From NCBI GenBank assembly GCA_030248195.1, contig JASAND010026250.1, forward strand, positions 1 to 64,000: a DNA stretch of 64,000 bases. Reading direction: 5' to 3'. A program made the position numbers and the translations under genes. Source of the DNA: Trissonchulus latispiculum. Lineage: Eukaryota; Nematoda; Enoplea; Enoplida; Ironidae. The first letter of the stretch is position 1; every line of letters begins with the position of its first letter. The notes beneath the pieces were generated by a model. That model was not told the DNA's origin and ran no database searches. It saw only the letters and a list, made by a program, of their open reading frames with translations. Positions 45,621 to 56,066 of this stretch are shown piece after piece.

Positions 45621-47668
45621 ATCCCACCAGTGAATTACCAATGCCCAATAATCTTTGCATGCAAAATTTCAGCCTTTCAGCTATCTCCAGTAGCTTGAAC
45701 CAGGAACCGGTTCAGCTTTGAACCAGTTGAACCATATCTGGCCAGCCATGGGTCAGATCACCAAAGTTACCCCACCAGTGAATTCCCCTTGCCCAATAAC
45801 CTTTGTATGCAAAATTTCAGCCTTCTAGCTATCTCCAGTTGCTTGAACCAGGACCTGGTTCAACTTTGACCCAGTTGAACCAGATCTGGCCAGCCATGGG
45901 TCGGATCAGCAAAGTAACACCACCAATGAATTCCCCATGCCCAATAACCTTTGTATGCAAAATTTCAGCCTTCTAGCTATCTCCAGTTGCTTGAACCAGG
46001 ACCTGGTTCAACTTTGAACCAGTTGAACCAGATCTGGCCAGCCATGGGTTGGATCACCAAAGTTACACTACCAGTGAATTCCCCATGCCCAGTAACCTTT
46101 GTATGCAAAATTTCAGCCTTCCAACTATCTCCAGTAGCTTGAACCAGGAACTGGTTCAACTTTTAACCAGTTGAACCAGATCTGGCCAGGCATAGGTCGG
46201 ATCACCAAAGTAACACCACCAGTGAATTCCCCATGCCCAATAACCTTTGTATGCAAAATTTCAGCCTTCTAGCTATCTCCAGTAGCTTGAACCAGGAACT
46301 GGTTCAACTTTGAACCAGTTGAACCAGATCTGGCCAGCCATGGGTCGGATCACCAAAGTAACACCACCAGTGAATTCCCCATGCCCAATAACCTTTGTAT
46401 GCATAATTTCAGCCTTCCAACTATCTCCAGTAGCTTGAACCAGGAACTGGTTCAACTTTTAACCAGTTGAACCAGATCTGGCCAGGCATAGGTCGGATCA
46501 CCAAAGTAACACCACCAGTGAATTCCCCATGCCCAATAACCTTTGTATGCAAAATTTCAGCCTTCCAACTATCTCCAGTAGCTTGAACCAGGAACTGGTT
46601 CAATTTTGAACCAGTTGAACCAGATCTGGCCAGCCATGGGTCGGATCACCAAAGTAACACCACCAGTGAATTCCCCATGCCCAATAACCTTTGTATGCAA
46701 AATTTCAGCCTTCCAACTATCTCCAGTAGCTTGAACCAGGAACTGGTTCAACTTTGAACCAGTTGAACCAGATCTGGCCAGGCATAGGTCGGATCACCAA
46801 AGTAACACCACCAGTGAATTCCCCATGCCCAATAACCTTTGTATGCAAAATTTCAGCCTTCCAACTATCTCCAGTAGCTTGAACCAGGAACTGGTTCAAT
46901 TTTGAACCAGTTGAACCAGATCTGGCCAGCCATGGGTCGGATCACCAAAGTAACACCACCAGTGAATTCCCCATGCCCAATAACCTTTGTATGCAAAATT
47001 TCAGCCTTCTAGCTATCTCCAGTAGCTTGAACCAGGAACTGGTTCAACTTTGAACCAGTTGAACCAGATCTGGCCAGCCATGGGTCGGATCACCAAAGTA
47101 ACACCACCAGTGAATTCCCCATGCCCAATAACCTTTGTATGCAAAATTTCAGCCTTGCAACTATCTCCAGTAGCTTGAACCAGGAACTGGTTCAATTTTG
47201 AACCAGTTGAACCAGATCTGGCCAGCCATGGGTCGGATCACCAAACTAACACCACCAGTGAATTCCCCATGCCCAATAACCTTTGTATGCAAAATTTCAG
47301 CCTTCTAGCTATCTCCAGTAGCTTGAACCAGGAACTGGTTCAACTTTGAACCAGTTGAACCAGATCTGGCCAGCCATGGGTCGGATCACCAAAGTAACAC
47401 CACCAGTGAATTCCCCATGCCCAATAACCTTTGTATGCAAAATTTCAGCCTTCCAACTATCTCCAGTAGCTTGAACCAGGAACTGGTTCAATCTTGAACC
47501 AGTTGAACCAGATCTGGCCAGCCATGGGTCGGATCACCAAAGTAACACCACCAGTGAATTCCCCATGCCCAATAACCTTTGTATGCAAAATTTCAGCCTT
47601 CTAGCTATCTCCAGTAGCTTGAACCAGGAACTGGTTCAACTTTGAACCAGTTGAACCAGATGAACCAG
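45621..47668 (+). repeat. 148-bp satellite, about 14 copies
   Basis: CCTTTGTATGCAAAATTTCA begins units at about 45652 and then every 148 bp to about 47577. Each unit holds TTGAACCAGGAACTGGTTCA (an imperfect palindrome) and AACCAGTTGAACCAGATCTGG. Variants CTTCTAGCT and CTTCCAACT, and GCCATGGGTC and GCATAGGTC, alternate in places, indicating dimer homogenisation. A closed minus-strand 60-codon frame repeats with it and is not a gene. Confidence 0.95.
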
Positions 47669-48221
47669 GCGAGATACGGTGTCGGCACTATGCTCAGCGT
47701 GTTCAGCGACCCCGATTTACTATATATGGGTACCACCCCAAGGCCGAAAAACGCTGTTTTTGCCCGTTTTTAGACTATTTTCAAATTTTCGGACTTAGAA
47801 ATTTTTCAGCTTGAAGGTGTCCAAAAACGCTATTTTTTCCATTTTTGACCATCTATAAAAATCGAACCAGATCGAAATTCGGAAAAAAAACATAAACTTG
47901 CTAAGTACCATTGCCTAGATATTCAAAAAATAGTATAGAAAAATTTTTGCTATGGGCCGTTTGAAAAATCGAGTTAACACAAAATTGACAAAAATCATGC
48001 TGAATACAGAGAAAAAAAAAACCCCACTTTCAAACCCGTAAGAGAAAGTCGATTTTTTCAAAGTTCATTTTTTCCGGGCAAGTTTGGTATCATTCGAAAG
48101 CTCTCGGCCTGGAGATTTCAAAAATGTAAATATTAGCTCCTAATTCCTTCCCGTTAATTAGTTATGCCTAATTAGCACTTTTCAAAATCCGCAAAGTGCC
48201 TTTATAGCTCATATTATACAC

Positions 48222-48940
48222 GGAAACTAGCCTGTAAAATGCATATGAGTGGCGTTGAGGTTGTAAATTAAGGAAAACAAGTTGCAACGGCTTAACATAT
48301 GAGCCTGTCCTACAACGAGGCTCATATTGGCGTATATAATAATATAATTTGTCGATATTTGACCTTCATATAAATAGCACGTAAAGCTTTTCATTACAAA
48401 ATTGTCCTTCACACATCTTGTCGCTAAGACATTATACTGTGCATACGCATTATACGGCATGCCACTCTGCGCTCTGACTCAGAGCCAAGTGGGGAAAGCA
48501 TTACGTATGTGAGAGTAGTGTGCCATAGTGTTCCGAGAATACAGTAGGTGTACTATAGTGCTTCCGGAAATAGTAGGTGCCATGGTGTTTCGGGAAACAT
48601 CAGCTTGCATGTATATACAGTTCAACTTGAGGTGTCGCAGTTCACTTCGTTCAGTCCATTTCTTTCAGGCCACAATGTTAACATATTATTTCTATTCATT
48701 CGTTTTTTCTTTAATATGATGGCCTGATGATCTTTAAGAAGACTGCACTGTGACGCCAATATGAGCCTCGTTGTAGGACAGGCTCATATGTTAAGCCGTT
48801 GCAACTTGTTTTCCTTAATTTACAACCTCAACGCCACTCATATGCATTTTACAGGCTAGTTTCCGTGTTTGTACAACCTGCCTGAGAGTACTCATATGTA
48901 TTTTACATGCGACGAAGGAGCATTTTTGGTTCTTGTTTTC
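48222..48940. mobile_element. Foldback family F2, second copy
   Basis: The left arm 48222-48340 lacks the outermost ~55 bp; the right arm 48752-48940 is complete and ends GGAGCATTTTTGGTTCTTGT. The shared GCCTGTCCTACAACGAGGC box is in both arms. It lies within the composite foldback, between the 148-bp satellite and the right arm. Confidence 0.85.
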
Positions 48941-49043
48941 CATTCTTTTACATATGTATGCGCAAAAAAGAACCAACATAATATATTTCCGAACACCATG
49001 CGCAAGCAGATACTATTTTGACACTTTTGGAAAATTTCATATT

Positions 49044-49862
49044 TGACTCAAAATCGCTTATGTCCCCACACCCCACCCCACCACAGCACTCTACAGCCAC
49101 TTTGAGCATGCAATTCCATTTTTGACCGAAAATCGCCTAAGTGCCCAACCCACCCCACCACAGCACTCTACAGCCACTTTGAGCATGCAATTCTATGACA
49201 AAAGTTGTTCTGCTCGCTTAGGGCTTTCATTTGGTACCAAATTTTACCACGTTTGAAAAATTTCATTTTTGACCGAAAATTGCCTAAGTCCCCACCCTAC
49301 CCCACCACAGCACTCTACAGCCACTTTGAGCATGCAATTCTATGACAAAAGTTGCTCAGCTCACTTAGGGCTTTCATTTGGTACCAAATTTTACCACTTT
49401 TGAAAAATTTCATTTTTGACCGAAAATCGCCTAAGTCCCCACCCCACCAAACCACAGCACTCTACAGCCACTTTGAGCATGCAATTCTATGACAAAAGTT
49501 GCTCAGCTCACTTAGGGCTTTCATTTGGTACCAAATTTGACCACTTTTGAAAAATTTCATTTTTGACCGAAAATCGCCTAAGTCCCCACCCCACCCCACC
49601 ACAGCACTCTACAGCCACTTTGAGCATGCAGTTCTATGACAAAAGTTGCTCAGCGCACTTAGGGCTTTCATTTGGTACCAAATTTGACCACTTTTGAAAA
49701 ATTTTATTTTGGACCGAAAATCGCCTAAGTCCCCACCCCACCCCACCACAGCACTCTACAGCCACTTTGAGCATGCAGTTCTATGACAAAAGTTGCTCAG
49801 CGCACTTAGGGCTTTCATTTGGTACCAAATTTGACCACTTTTGAAAAATTTTATTTTGGACC
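49044..49862 (-). repeat. 146-148-bp tandem array, right arm (inverted)
   Basis: Reverse complement of the array at 44130-44790: CCCCACCCCACCACAGCACT and TTAGGGCTTTCATTTGGTAC are repeated five to six times. The first unit is shortened (about 78 bp). Confidence 0.93.
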
Positions 49863-50345
49863 ACCTGACCCCTTACCGACCTGACCCCTCAGACGGCCAA
49901 GTGGAGCCAGCCCAGCAAAATGGGTGCGTTGTACAGCAAAACGGACACCGGAAATGAGCTGGGCGCACCAGAAAACCCATATAGAGAAAGTTTTGAGAGG
50001 CCAAGTAGAGCCTAGTATGGACCTCCAGGAAACGGTTGCCGACATGACCCTCCAGACGGCAAAGTGGAACCAGCCCAGCAAGATGGATGAGTCGGACGGC
50101 AAAACGGACACCGGCAATAAGCTGGGCGCACCAGAAAACCCCTATAGAGAAAGTTTTGAGAGGCCAAGTAGAGCCTAGTATGGGCCTCCAGGTAGCGGTT
50201 GCCGACATGACCCTCCAGACGGCAAAGTGGAACCAGCCCAGCAACTTGGGTCAGTCGGGCAGCAAAAGTAATAGCAGGAATCGATTCTCCGACCGCAAAA
50301 ACCTTTGTATGCACGATTTGAGCCTTCCAGGTCGCAAAATAAGCG
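49863..50345 (-). repeat. 163-bp tandem array, right arm (inverted)
   Basis: Reverse complement of 43660-44110, with AAGTGGAACCAGCCCAGCAA, CCTATAGAGAAAGTTTTGAG and GACCTCCAGGAAACGG units. The unit at 50300 (ACCTTTGTATGCACGATTTG) also resembles the start of the 148-bp satellite unit. Confidence 0.9.
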
Positions 50346-50941
50346 AAAAAACCAAGTTCAAAGTTGGACCCAAAATTCACCAACTTTGGCAGGCCAGTAC
50401 CCAAAAATTACGCTCACGGCCGGAAAATCATATAGCAATTGAACGACCCTGATATGTGTCCTATTCAGCCATATAGGCAGTATTGCCCCATATATAGCCC
50501 AGTCTGACTTATTAAGGTGACATTGAAGCATACTTTTTGGTCATTTTAGCGTTTTGGCCGACTTTGGCCCCCCACCAAAAATTTTTTCCGGCTCTGGGAG
50601 GCATAAAAACTAGCCTATCGGCTTATTTTTGTTGCGTACTCCAAGAATATATATGGTTTTCATAGGCAAAAATTTTTCTATCTGTTGTTATTAAAGCTAC
50701 AAAACCCCCTTACCAAACGTCAAAGCGGAGAACCGGAAAAAAAAAACATCACTCTCGTAAGCGATTTTTGGCATAACTTTTTAACGGAAAGTGGTACGGG
50801 GATGAAACTTCGCACACATACTAAACTCGACACGTACAATTTTTTGCGCACATAATCTGCGCAGGATCTGCGCAGGAATCTGCGCAGCTTCTGCGCAGCC
50901 TTGTTTTACACGGTCATTCGACCATTTTCACTCATATTATT

Positions 50942-52201
50942 TAATATATTAAACAATAAAATATTACTTAGTTCAGAAAATTCGAATAGGTAGCATAACC
51001 CCGCTGAAGCTTTTAAATTTAATATATATTGGTAGAAGATACGTACTTATTGTTAAATTGAAAAATTAAAACCTTGGCGTAGACCTTACGTATATAATGC
51101 TATTTCAGATTTATATTATGTACACTGTTGTGTAGATGTCAGTTCTAGCTCAAATCTATATAATATATGTATACGTATATAATTGTTTTCATATAATTGT
51201 TTACATAGAATGGAATAAGCTTTTTGCTGTGTGTTTAGTAATTACGTACATATATACTTTACTGCAGAGCAGAGTGCAACAGAATTATTAAAAAATTATG
51301 GATAGAGCAAATAGCAAGGGTTTTTAAAGTATTTTGAATAAATATAATTTAAAATTCAAAAACCAGATGAAGCTAGCCAAAAACGTGAAACTTCTTTTAA
51401 TTCAACTAAGGGAGATTGCGTTTAGTTCAAATTTCTTTGAAACGCGTGAAAAATACTTCAGGCTTAATTACGTATGCTTAAAGGATAAAAATTTATATAT
51501 TACAATCAAGGACAAAAAATCTGAAGTGCATTTAGCATTTGCATTTTACTCAGAAAACTAATTACAAGATAAGGTCTACATGGACGAACAAGTGATGTTC
51601 TAAACACGTTCAGTTTTTATAGCTTATATATATATTACCTAAGCTCATATATATACCCAGATACAGCCAGATTTTACAATAATTTAAGCAAGAACAGCAA
51701 TCTTCAGAAAAAATATTTGAATTTTATCTTGAATAAAAAAGAGAATAAAGTTAAGCTAAAATTATAATAAGCCAAATTTCGATGGCATCATTATTTTCGC
51801 GATAATTTTTTATTTTGTATAATATTCAAAATTGCAACTGCAACTTTTCTTGGAGCTTTTGCTTTAGTAAAGTTAAATTAAATTTTTAATTATGACTGAA
51901 AATTGTCAGGCAAGCCAGATAAAAACTAAACACTAAACACGCTTCTGGCGTATTTTGCCGAGAGGTCTTAGAGCAGCTTGATGCTCCCAGATATTTCCTG
52001 GAATCAATTTCTGTCTATTTATTTTGCTTAATTTAATATCCAGCTCACTACTTAAAAAATTAATTTTTATTTGCCAGTAAATTTCCTTTAAAATTAAACT
52101 TGCATTCGACCAAATTATTCAGCGAAATTCGGCGCAATAATGTAGATTAATAAGCCATTTATTGTATCAAGAACGTGCTCGAAATTCGAATATATATATT
52201 A
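50942..52201. other. No gene recognised
   Basis: Very AT-rich sequence with many short TATA runs. A 75-codon frame at 51334-51561 is Lys/Leu-rich but has no recognisable domain. I see no repeat boundary here. Confidence 0.35.
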
Positions 52202-52209
52202 TTACATAC

Positions 52210-52555
52210 TAGAGATGCACCGGTGCCGCCACTACCGGGGCCGGGGCCGGGGCCTAGAAATTGGGGGTCCAAATCGAAAATTTTCAAAAATTTTCTTGAA
52301 AATTTAATTTTTGCAATAATTTTTGATATACAAACGTTACTATCGTTGTTTTCATTCATATATATCAGCGGGAAAACAAACTATTTGTAACACTTTTTGA
52401 CTTTCGAAAATTCAAAATTTTGGTAAAAAAATGTCAAAAAATTACAAAATTTTGCTAATTTTTGGCCCCGGTCTGTACCGGGACCTGACCACCGGGGCCG
52501 GGGCCGGGGCCTGACTACCGGGGCCGGGGCCGGGGCAGGCCCCGGTGCATCCCTA
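52210..52555. mobile_element. hAT-like element, GGGGCC type (copy 2)
   Basis: Perfect 8-bp flanks TTACATAC (52202-52209 and 52556-52563). Ends TAGAGATGCACCGGTGCC and (inverted) TAGGGATGCACCGGGGCC. GGGGCC units lie at both ends, and the AT-rich middle matches the element at 4524-4814. The duplication fits the nTnnnnAn pattern reported for Ac-type hAT elements. Confidence 0.93.
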
Positions 52556-52779
52556 TTACATACCGTGTATAATTAAAGTTTTAGTATATATATACAATTT
52601 AAATTTAAAGACAGAATTCTCAAAATAAATTGCAAATTTCATTTTCGTGCATTGAAATTATTATATAAAATACAATTCAAACTTTATTACAATGTTCTAG
52701 TAGCTACAAAAAAGCGAAAAATTACACAAAAATTGTCCAAAACGTCAGAAAAAATTTTCGATTTTTGTAGTGTTAAAGA

Positions 52780-52858
52780 GCTGGTTCCGGTTCCGGTTCC
52801 GGTTTTTTAAAGCCAGTTCCGGTTCCGGTTTTTTGGAGTTCCGGTCGATCCCTAACAT
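52780..52858 (-). mobile_element. Solitary hAT-like end (GGTTCC units)
   Basis: Read on the minus strand it begins TTAGGGATCGACCGGAACTC and continues with GGAACCGGAACC units. It resembles the 9297 family in its unit but has different terminal bases. No partner end was found. Confidence 0.5.
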
Positions 52859-52989
52859 ACACATATTAGGGTATATAAATTTTGCAAACATTTTCAAAAA
52901 CTCCTAATTGGTGGATATAGATCAAACCCTTATATTATTATATACATTAGCTAACTAAAGGTTTAAAGAAGTCTGGCTTATTCCTTGGA

Positions 52990-53300
52990 ATTTTTTATGG
53001 GGGGGGGGCTTCGTGGATGCCCCCAATGATGGGGGCATATTTTCGGAAAATTTTTTGAATTTTTGTGAGTTGTTTGTGTGCAAACTGGTAAAAGTCGCTA
53101 AAAATGACTAATTTTAAGTGGTTTCTAGGCTAAAATAGTGAAATTTTCGTTAAAAATCCGGCTAAGCCGGAAAATGTTTTGAAAGCTTAGGGTAAAAATG
53201 GTAAAATTTGGCAATTTTTGGGGTATATATAATGGGGTGGTCGGAATTTATGGGGCTGCTCGGATGAAGGGGAGGGTCCCCCACTAGGTATAAGCCAGGA
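52990..53300. mobile_element. G/C-run element with CCGG hairpin core, diverged
   Basis: G run near 53001, hairpin AATCCGGCTAAGCCGGAAAA near 53155, and a CCCCC-rich right edge at about 53277. Arms are short and ends are unclear. It lies about 230 bp upstream of the MED7 start. Confidence 0.6.
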
Positions 53301-53304
53301 AGTT

Positions 53305-53390
53305 CGCGAACTCCTCAAAATTCTCGCTAGCTTCACGTACTTATGTAGTTCGCGGACTTCGCAAATAATTTACTTTCCTTTGAGCTCGTA
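53305..53390. mobile_element. Worn end of the GCGAA foldback family
   Basis: GTTCGCGGACTTCGCAAATA followed by TTTCCTTTGAGCTC parallels the right end of 33445-34093. It is only a remnant. Confidence 0.55.
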
Positions 53391-53528
53391 ACGTAACGTA
53401 ACGTACATACTTACTTACACAGTCTAACTTATTTAGATCAGGCTGCTCCTGTCTTATGTGCACTGTATTGACTGATTTGATTTGCCAGAACAATTTCTAA
53501 CCACTGGGCTTCCCCAGTTTCTGTGATA

Positions 53529-54488
53529 ATGACAGAAGACATTGTAAATGCTAATATGGGCGGTGGTGGTGTTCCCTCAAATCCTCCCAGTGGACCACCG
53601 GGGGCTGGCGGTCCCAGCGGTCCTTTGGCTTCGACCTACCCTGATCCCCCACTGGACTATATCTGTGCCTACACCGATGAAGCCATCGCCGAAGGCAAAG
53701 CCCTGCCCCCGCCGGAGCCCATTCAGGGCACCTATCTGATGTTCGGTCGCCCGTATCGGAGTGATGAAATGCTCCTGCAGTCTCTGGAGGAGCAGGGCGT
53801 GCGTCGGGTCTATCAGACGGCCTCTGATCCTCCGACCGTTTCCGCTCCCGCCACTGCCTTTGATCATCGGCAGGAGATGAAGAAACTGAACCATTCGATT
53901 GTGGCCAACTTTCTGGACCTCCTAGAGCTGCTGATTCGCTGTCCCATTTCCACAGAACGTCATGAGAAGTTGGACGACCTGGAACTGCTGTTCATCAATC
54001 TTCACCATCTGATCAACGAGTATCGACCGCATCAGGCTCGCGAAACGCTCCGGCTGATGCTGGACGTTCAGGCCAAGGAGCGGGCCCGTATTGTGGACCG
54101 GTTCCAACGGTTCTATGACATTGTGGCCAGCCGGCTACGGAGCTGTATGGCTGAGATACCGGCCAGCCGTTCCCTGCCGCCTGACATTCAGGACCGACTG
54201 GATCGAATTCGTCGCGGCGAATTCCTTCTAGAGACTTCGCTTTCTTCTGCTTCTTCTATTCTAGGCTCAGCTTCCCTTCCTTCCAGATCTGTCGAGACTG
54301 AAAGCCGAAACCTTTCGGTTTCGGCGATCAAGGATGAAATTTTGCTGACCGGAACGCTGGTTGCGGAGCAACCGACTGGTGACGATGAGCCGGTGTCAAA
54401 GCCAGGAACCTCGACTGGTTCGACCAGGAAATACTGTGCTGTAAAAGACTCATATCTTTGTGAAAATATGGACGATGATTTGTCGTGA
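53529..54488 (+). CDS. MED7: Mediator complex subunit 7
   Basis: MED7 is a middle-module subunit of the Mediator co-activator that bridges activators and RNA polymerase II; it pairs with MED21 through a long helical region. The single exon codes 319 residues (human MED7 has 233). Residues 1-30 are a Gly/Pro-rich extension. Conserved blocks follow: YICAYTDEAI, PPPEPIQGTYLMFGRPYRSD, LEEQGVRRVY, FDHRQEMKKLNHSIVANFLD, LDDLELLFINLHHLINEYRP and HQARETLRLML. From about residue 225 the Ser-rich tail is not conserved. The ATG at 53529 is chosen because GTG-ATA precedes it; the frame is open further upstream, so a short upstream coding exon is possible. The stop at 54486-54488 is 18 bp before a transposon. 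Confidence 0.95.
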   Translation: MTEDIVNANMGGGGVPSNPPSGPPGAGGPSGPLASTYPDPPLDYICAYTDEAIAEGKALPPPEPIQGTYLMFGRPYRSDEMLLQSLEEQGVRRVYQTASDPPTVSAPATAFDHRQEMKKLNHSIVANFLDLLELLIRCPISTERHEKLDDLELLFINLHHLINEYRPHQARETLRLMLDVQAKERARIVDRFQRFYDIVASRLRSCMAEIPASRSLPPDIQDRLDRIRRGEFLLETSLSSASSILGSASLPSRSVETESRNLSVSAIKDEILLTGTLVAEQPTGDDEPVSKPGTSTGSTRKYCAVKDSYLCENMDDDLS

Positions 54489-54506
54489 CATTAGTTATTA
54501 ATGTTT

Positions 54507-54896
54507 CAGTGTATTTTTACCGGGGGGGGGGGGGCGGTGGGCCCCCGAAATTGACCTTCCCCTCAAAAATGCCTTCCCTTCCCCGAAATGGACCCTGCTG
54601 GGATTTTTTGCTCTCCTAACGGCCTTTTTTGGCGGCCCAAATGTTACCCAAAAACAGGCAAAATTTCAACAATTTTCCGGTTTCGCCGGAGATTTTTTCG
54701 TTAAATAGAGGCTTTTAGCTTGAATCATGGCATTTTTGAGAACTTTGCGTTTCTACGTGTAAAATGTTCCAAAAACACCAATTTTAACTTATTTTTGCAA
54801 AACTATCTTCCCCAGGCGGCCCGGGGGGGGGGGGGGCCAGGGAAGCCCCCTCCCCTGAAAAATCTCCTAAAAGTATATATACCCTGATGTTTTGCT
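54507..54896. mobile_element. G/C-run element with CCGG hairpin core, in MED7 3' flank
   Basis: ATGTTT at 54501-54506 and 54897-54902 flanks ends CAGTGTATTTTTACC and (inverted) CAGGGTATATATAC. It contains AATTTTCCGGTTTCGCCGG and is alignable along its length to 34166-34600. Starting 18 bp after the MED7 stop, it probably forms part of the MED7 3' UTR. Confidence 0.85.
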
Positions 54897-54902
54897 AAAT
54901 TT

Positions 54903-55444
54903 TCTCATTTTTGTGCAACATACATATACGTATGTCGCGTATAGACGTAACATAATATCATCTATCTTTCTATTTATCTTTCGCATCTAGGTGGCTCATA
55001 GTTTGCTGCAACTTCCCCGTGTAACGTTCCCTGGCCCAAATATACTGGGTCCGGTATGTTGGCATGAAAAGGTTTTTTAAGCAGAAAAGTGGGGAAGCCC
55101 TCGCCCCCTCTCACCTGTGGGTAGAGAAAATCAAAGTGGGAATGGGATAATGCAATTTCTTAAAATGCCGTAAAAAGAATGTTTTCTACATAAAAAATCC
55201 GAGACAGGTAGAAGAAATTCTAATTCTTTCTAATAAGTTGAGAATGTTTGAAAACGTAGCAGTAAATATCAATAGACAAAGGCATTTTCAAAAGATCCTG
55301 ACGTTTTCTGATAAAGACTTGGAAATATTTTAGAAATTGTGTATTTAGATTTATTATTTAATGGAGTTGGTTGTTGTTGTTGTTGTTATTGCCGGGCTAC
55401 TCAGCCAAGAGGCTATATGAGGGCGCTAACCTTTGTCTCTCCCC
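54903..55444. other. No gene recognised; small exon-like segment
   Basis: TTTCGCATCTAG at 54978-54989 followed by an open stretch to a GTATGT at about 55052 looks like a short exon, but no protein match is visible. A (TGT)n run is at 55372-55388, followed by CAGCCAAGAGGCTATATGAG and CTAACCTTTGTC, which recurs in diverged form at 61555-61600. Confidence 0.3.
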
Positions 55445-55705
55445 ATCAGTCACAGCTAGTATGACTCTCGCTTCGTCGCCTGAATGCTGTCCCAAATGGG
55501 AAGCTGGAGCAGATACCTTCTTGGCCTTTCGGTTCCGGTAATAAGACATCCATTAACTGCTCATACGCAAGGTAGAGGAACACAGCATCTTTCGACACTC
55601 CAAGCCCCAAGCGCAGATGGAGTTGGTCAACATTGTTAATAGCGTAAATTCTTTGAAGTCTGCCCTGGCTCTCCAATATCTGTTCGGGCTGTTCGGCTTC
55701 TCGAC
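55445..55705 (-). pseudogene. Possible J-domain remnant (DNAJC27-like)
   Basis: On the minus strand, after a TTTATTTCAG-like acceptor, the frame reads QRIYAINNVDQLHLRLGLGV followed by SKDAVFLYLAYEQLMDVLLP. The spacing resembles helix I-loop-helix II of a J domain (LGV..DA....AY..L...L.P), but the catalytic HPD is LPE here and the reading soon loses resemblance. There is no ATG-started gene context. I treat it as a weak, possibly dead fragment; it could be chance. Confidence 0.28.
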
Positions 55706-56066
55706 AACACTGAAATAAACCGGAGAAAAACTTTTCCGTAAGAATTTTTCCGGGTACCGGAAATAAGTTGATTGCATTTTTATTTGTTTGGTTTCTATCT
55801 GGTTTTGCTTGGAACTGCTCCTTGTTGTAGATGTTATGCAGTAAACTTGAATCTTTCTGTGTGAATTGAATTGAGTTTCTGAAGAACTTGTTTTGTTCTT
55901 ATGTATTTTTACAATTAAACGAATTTGTTTGTTGTTGTCAAGCTAGTGTCATTGCTATTCTGAGTGCGTAAGCTGGCCTTCGTGTGTGGTCGGACCTGCG
56001 GTCATCCGTCTTTAGTTGATGAATCGGCTGAGCGTAGTTTATTTCCGCTTTCCGGTAGGTCTAAGG

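Larger units (their letters stand above)
43057..50941. mobile_element. Composite 7.9-kb foldback with satellite-built arms
   Basis: The outer arms match inverted over about 1.7-1.9 kb each side. The order from outside in is ATAATATG.GTGAAAA, a cluster of CTGCGCAGAT units (43090-43140 and 50848-50905), GAGTTTAGTATGT.TG.GAAG, GTTTTTTTTTTCCGGTT, a 163-bp tandem array, then a 146-148-bp tandem array. Between the arms lie a foldback F1 copy (44856-45568), a 148-bp satellite (45621-47668) and a foldback F2 copy (48222-48940). No protein-coding gene is inside. Just outside the left end is a hairpin, ATAGGGGTCGC / GCGACCCCTAT, at 43033-43058. Confidence 0.82.

Noticed and set aside
45977..47491. Series of 60-codon minus-strand frames repeated at 148-bp steps
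   Set aside because: They are the same satellite unit read again and again, with no start context or domain.
54978..55055. Extra MED7 or AF10 exon
   Set aside because: Splice-like borders exist, but the short product matches neither protein and MED7 already ends in a stop upstream.
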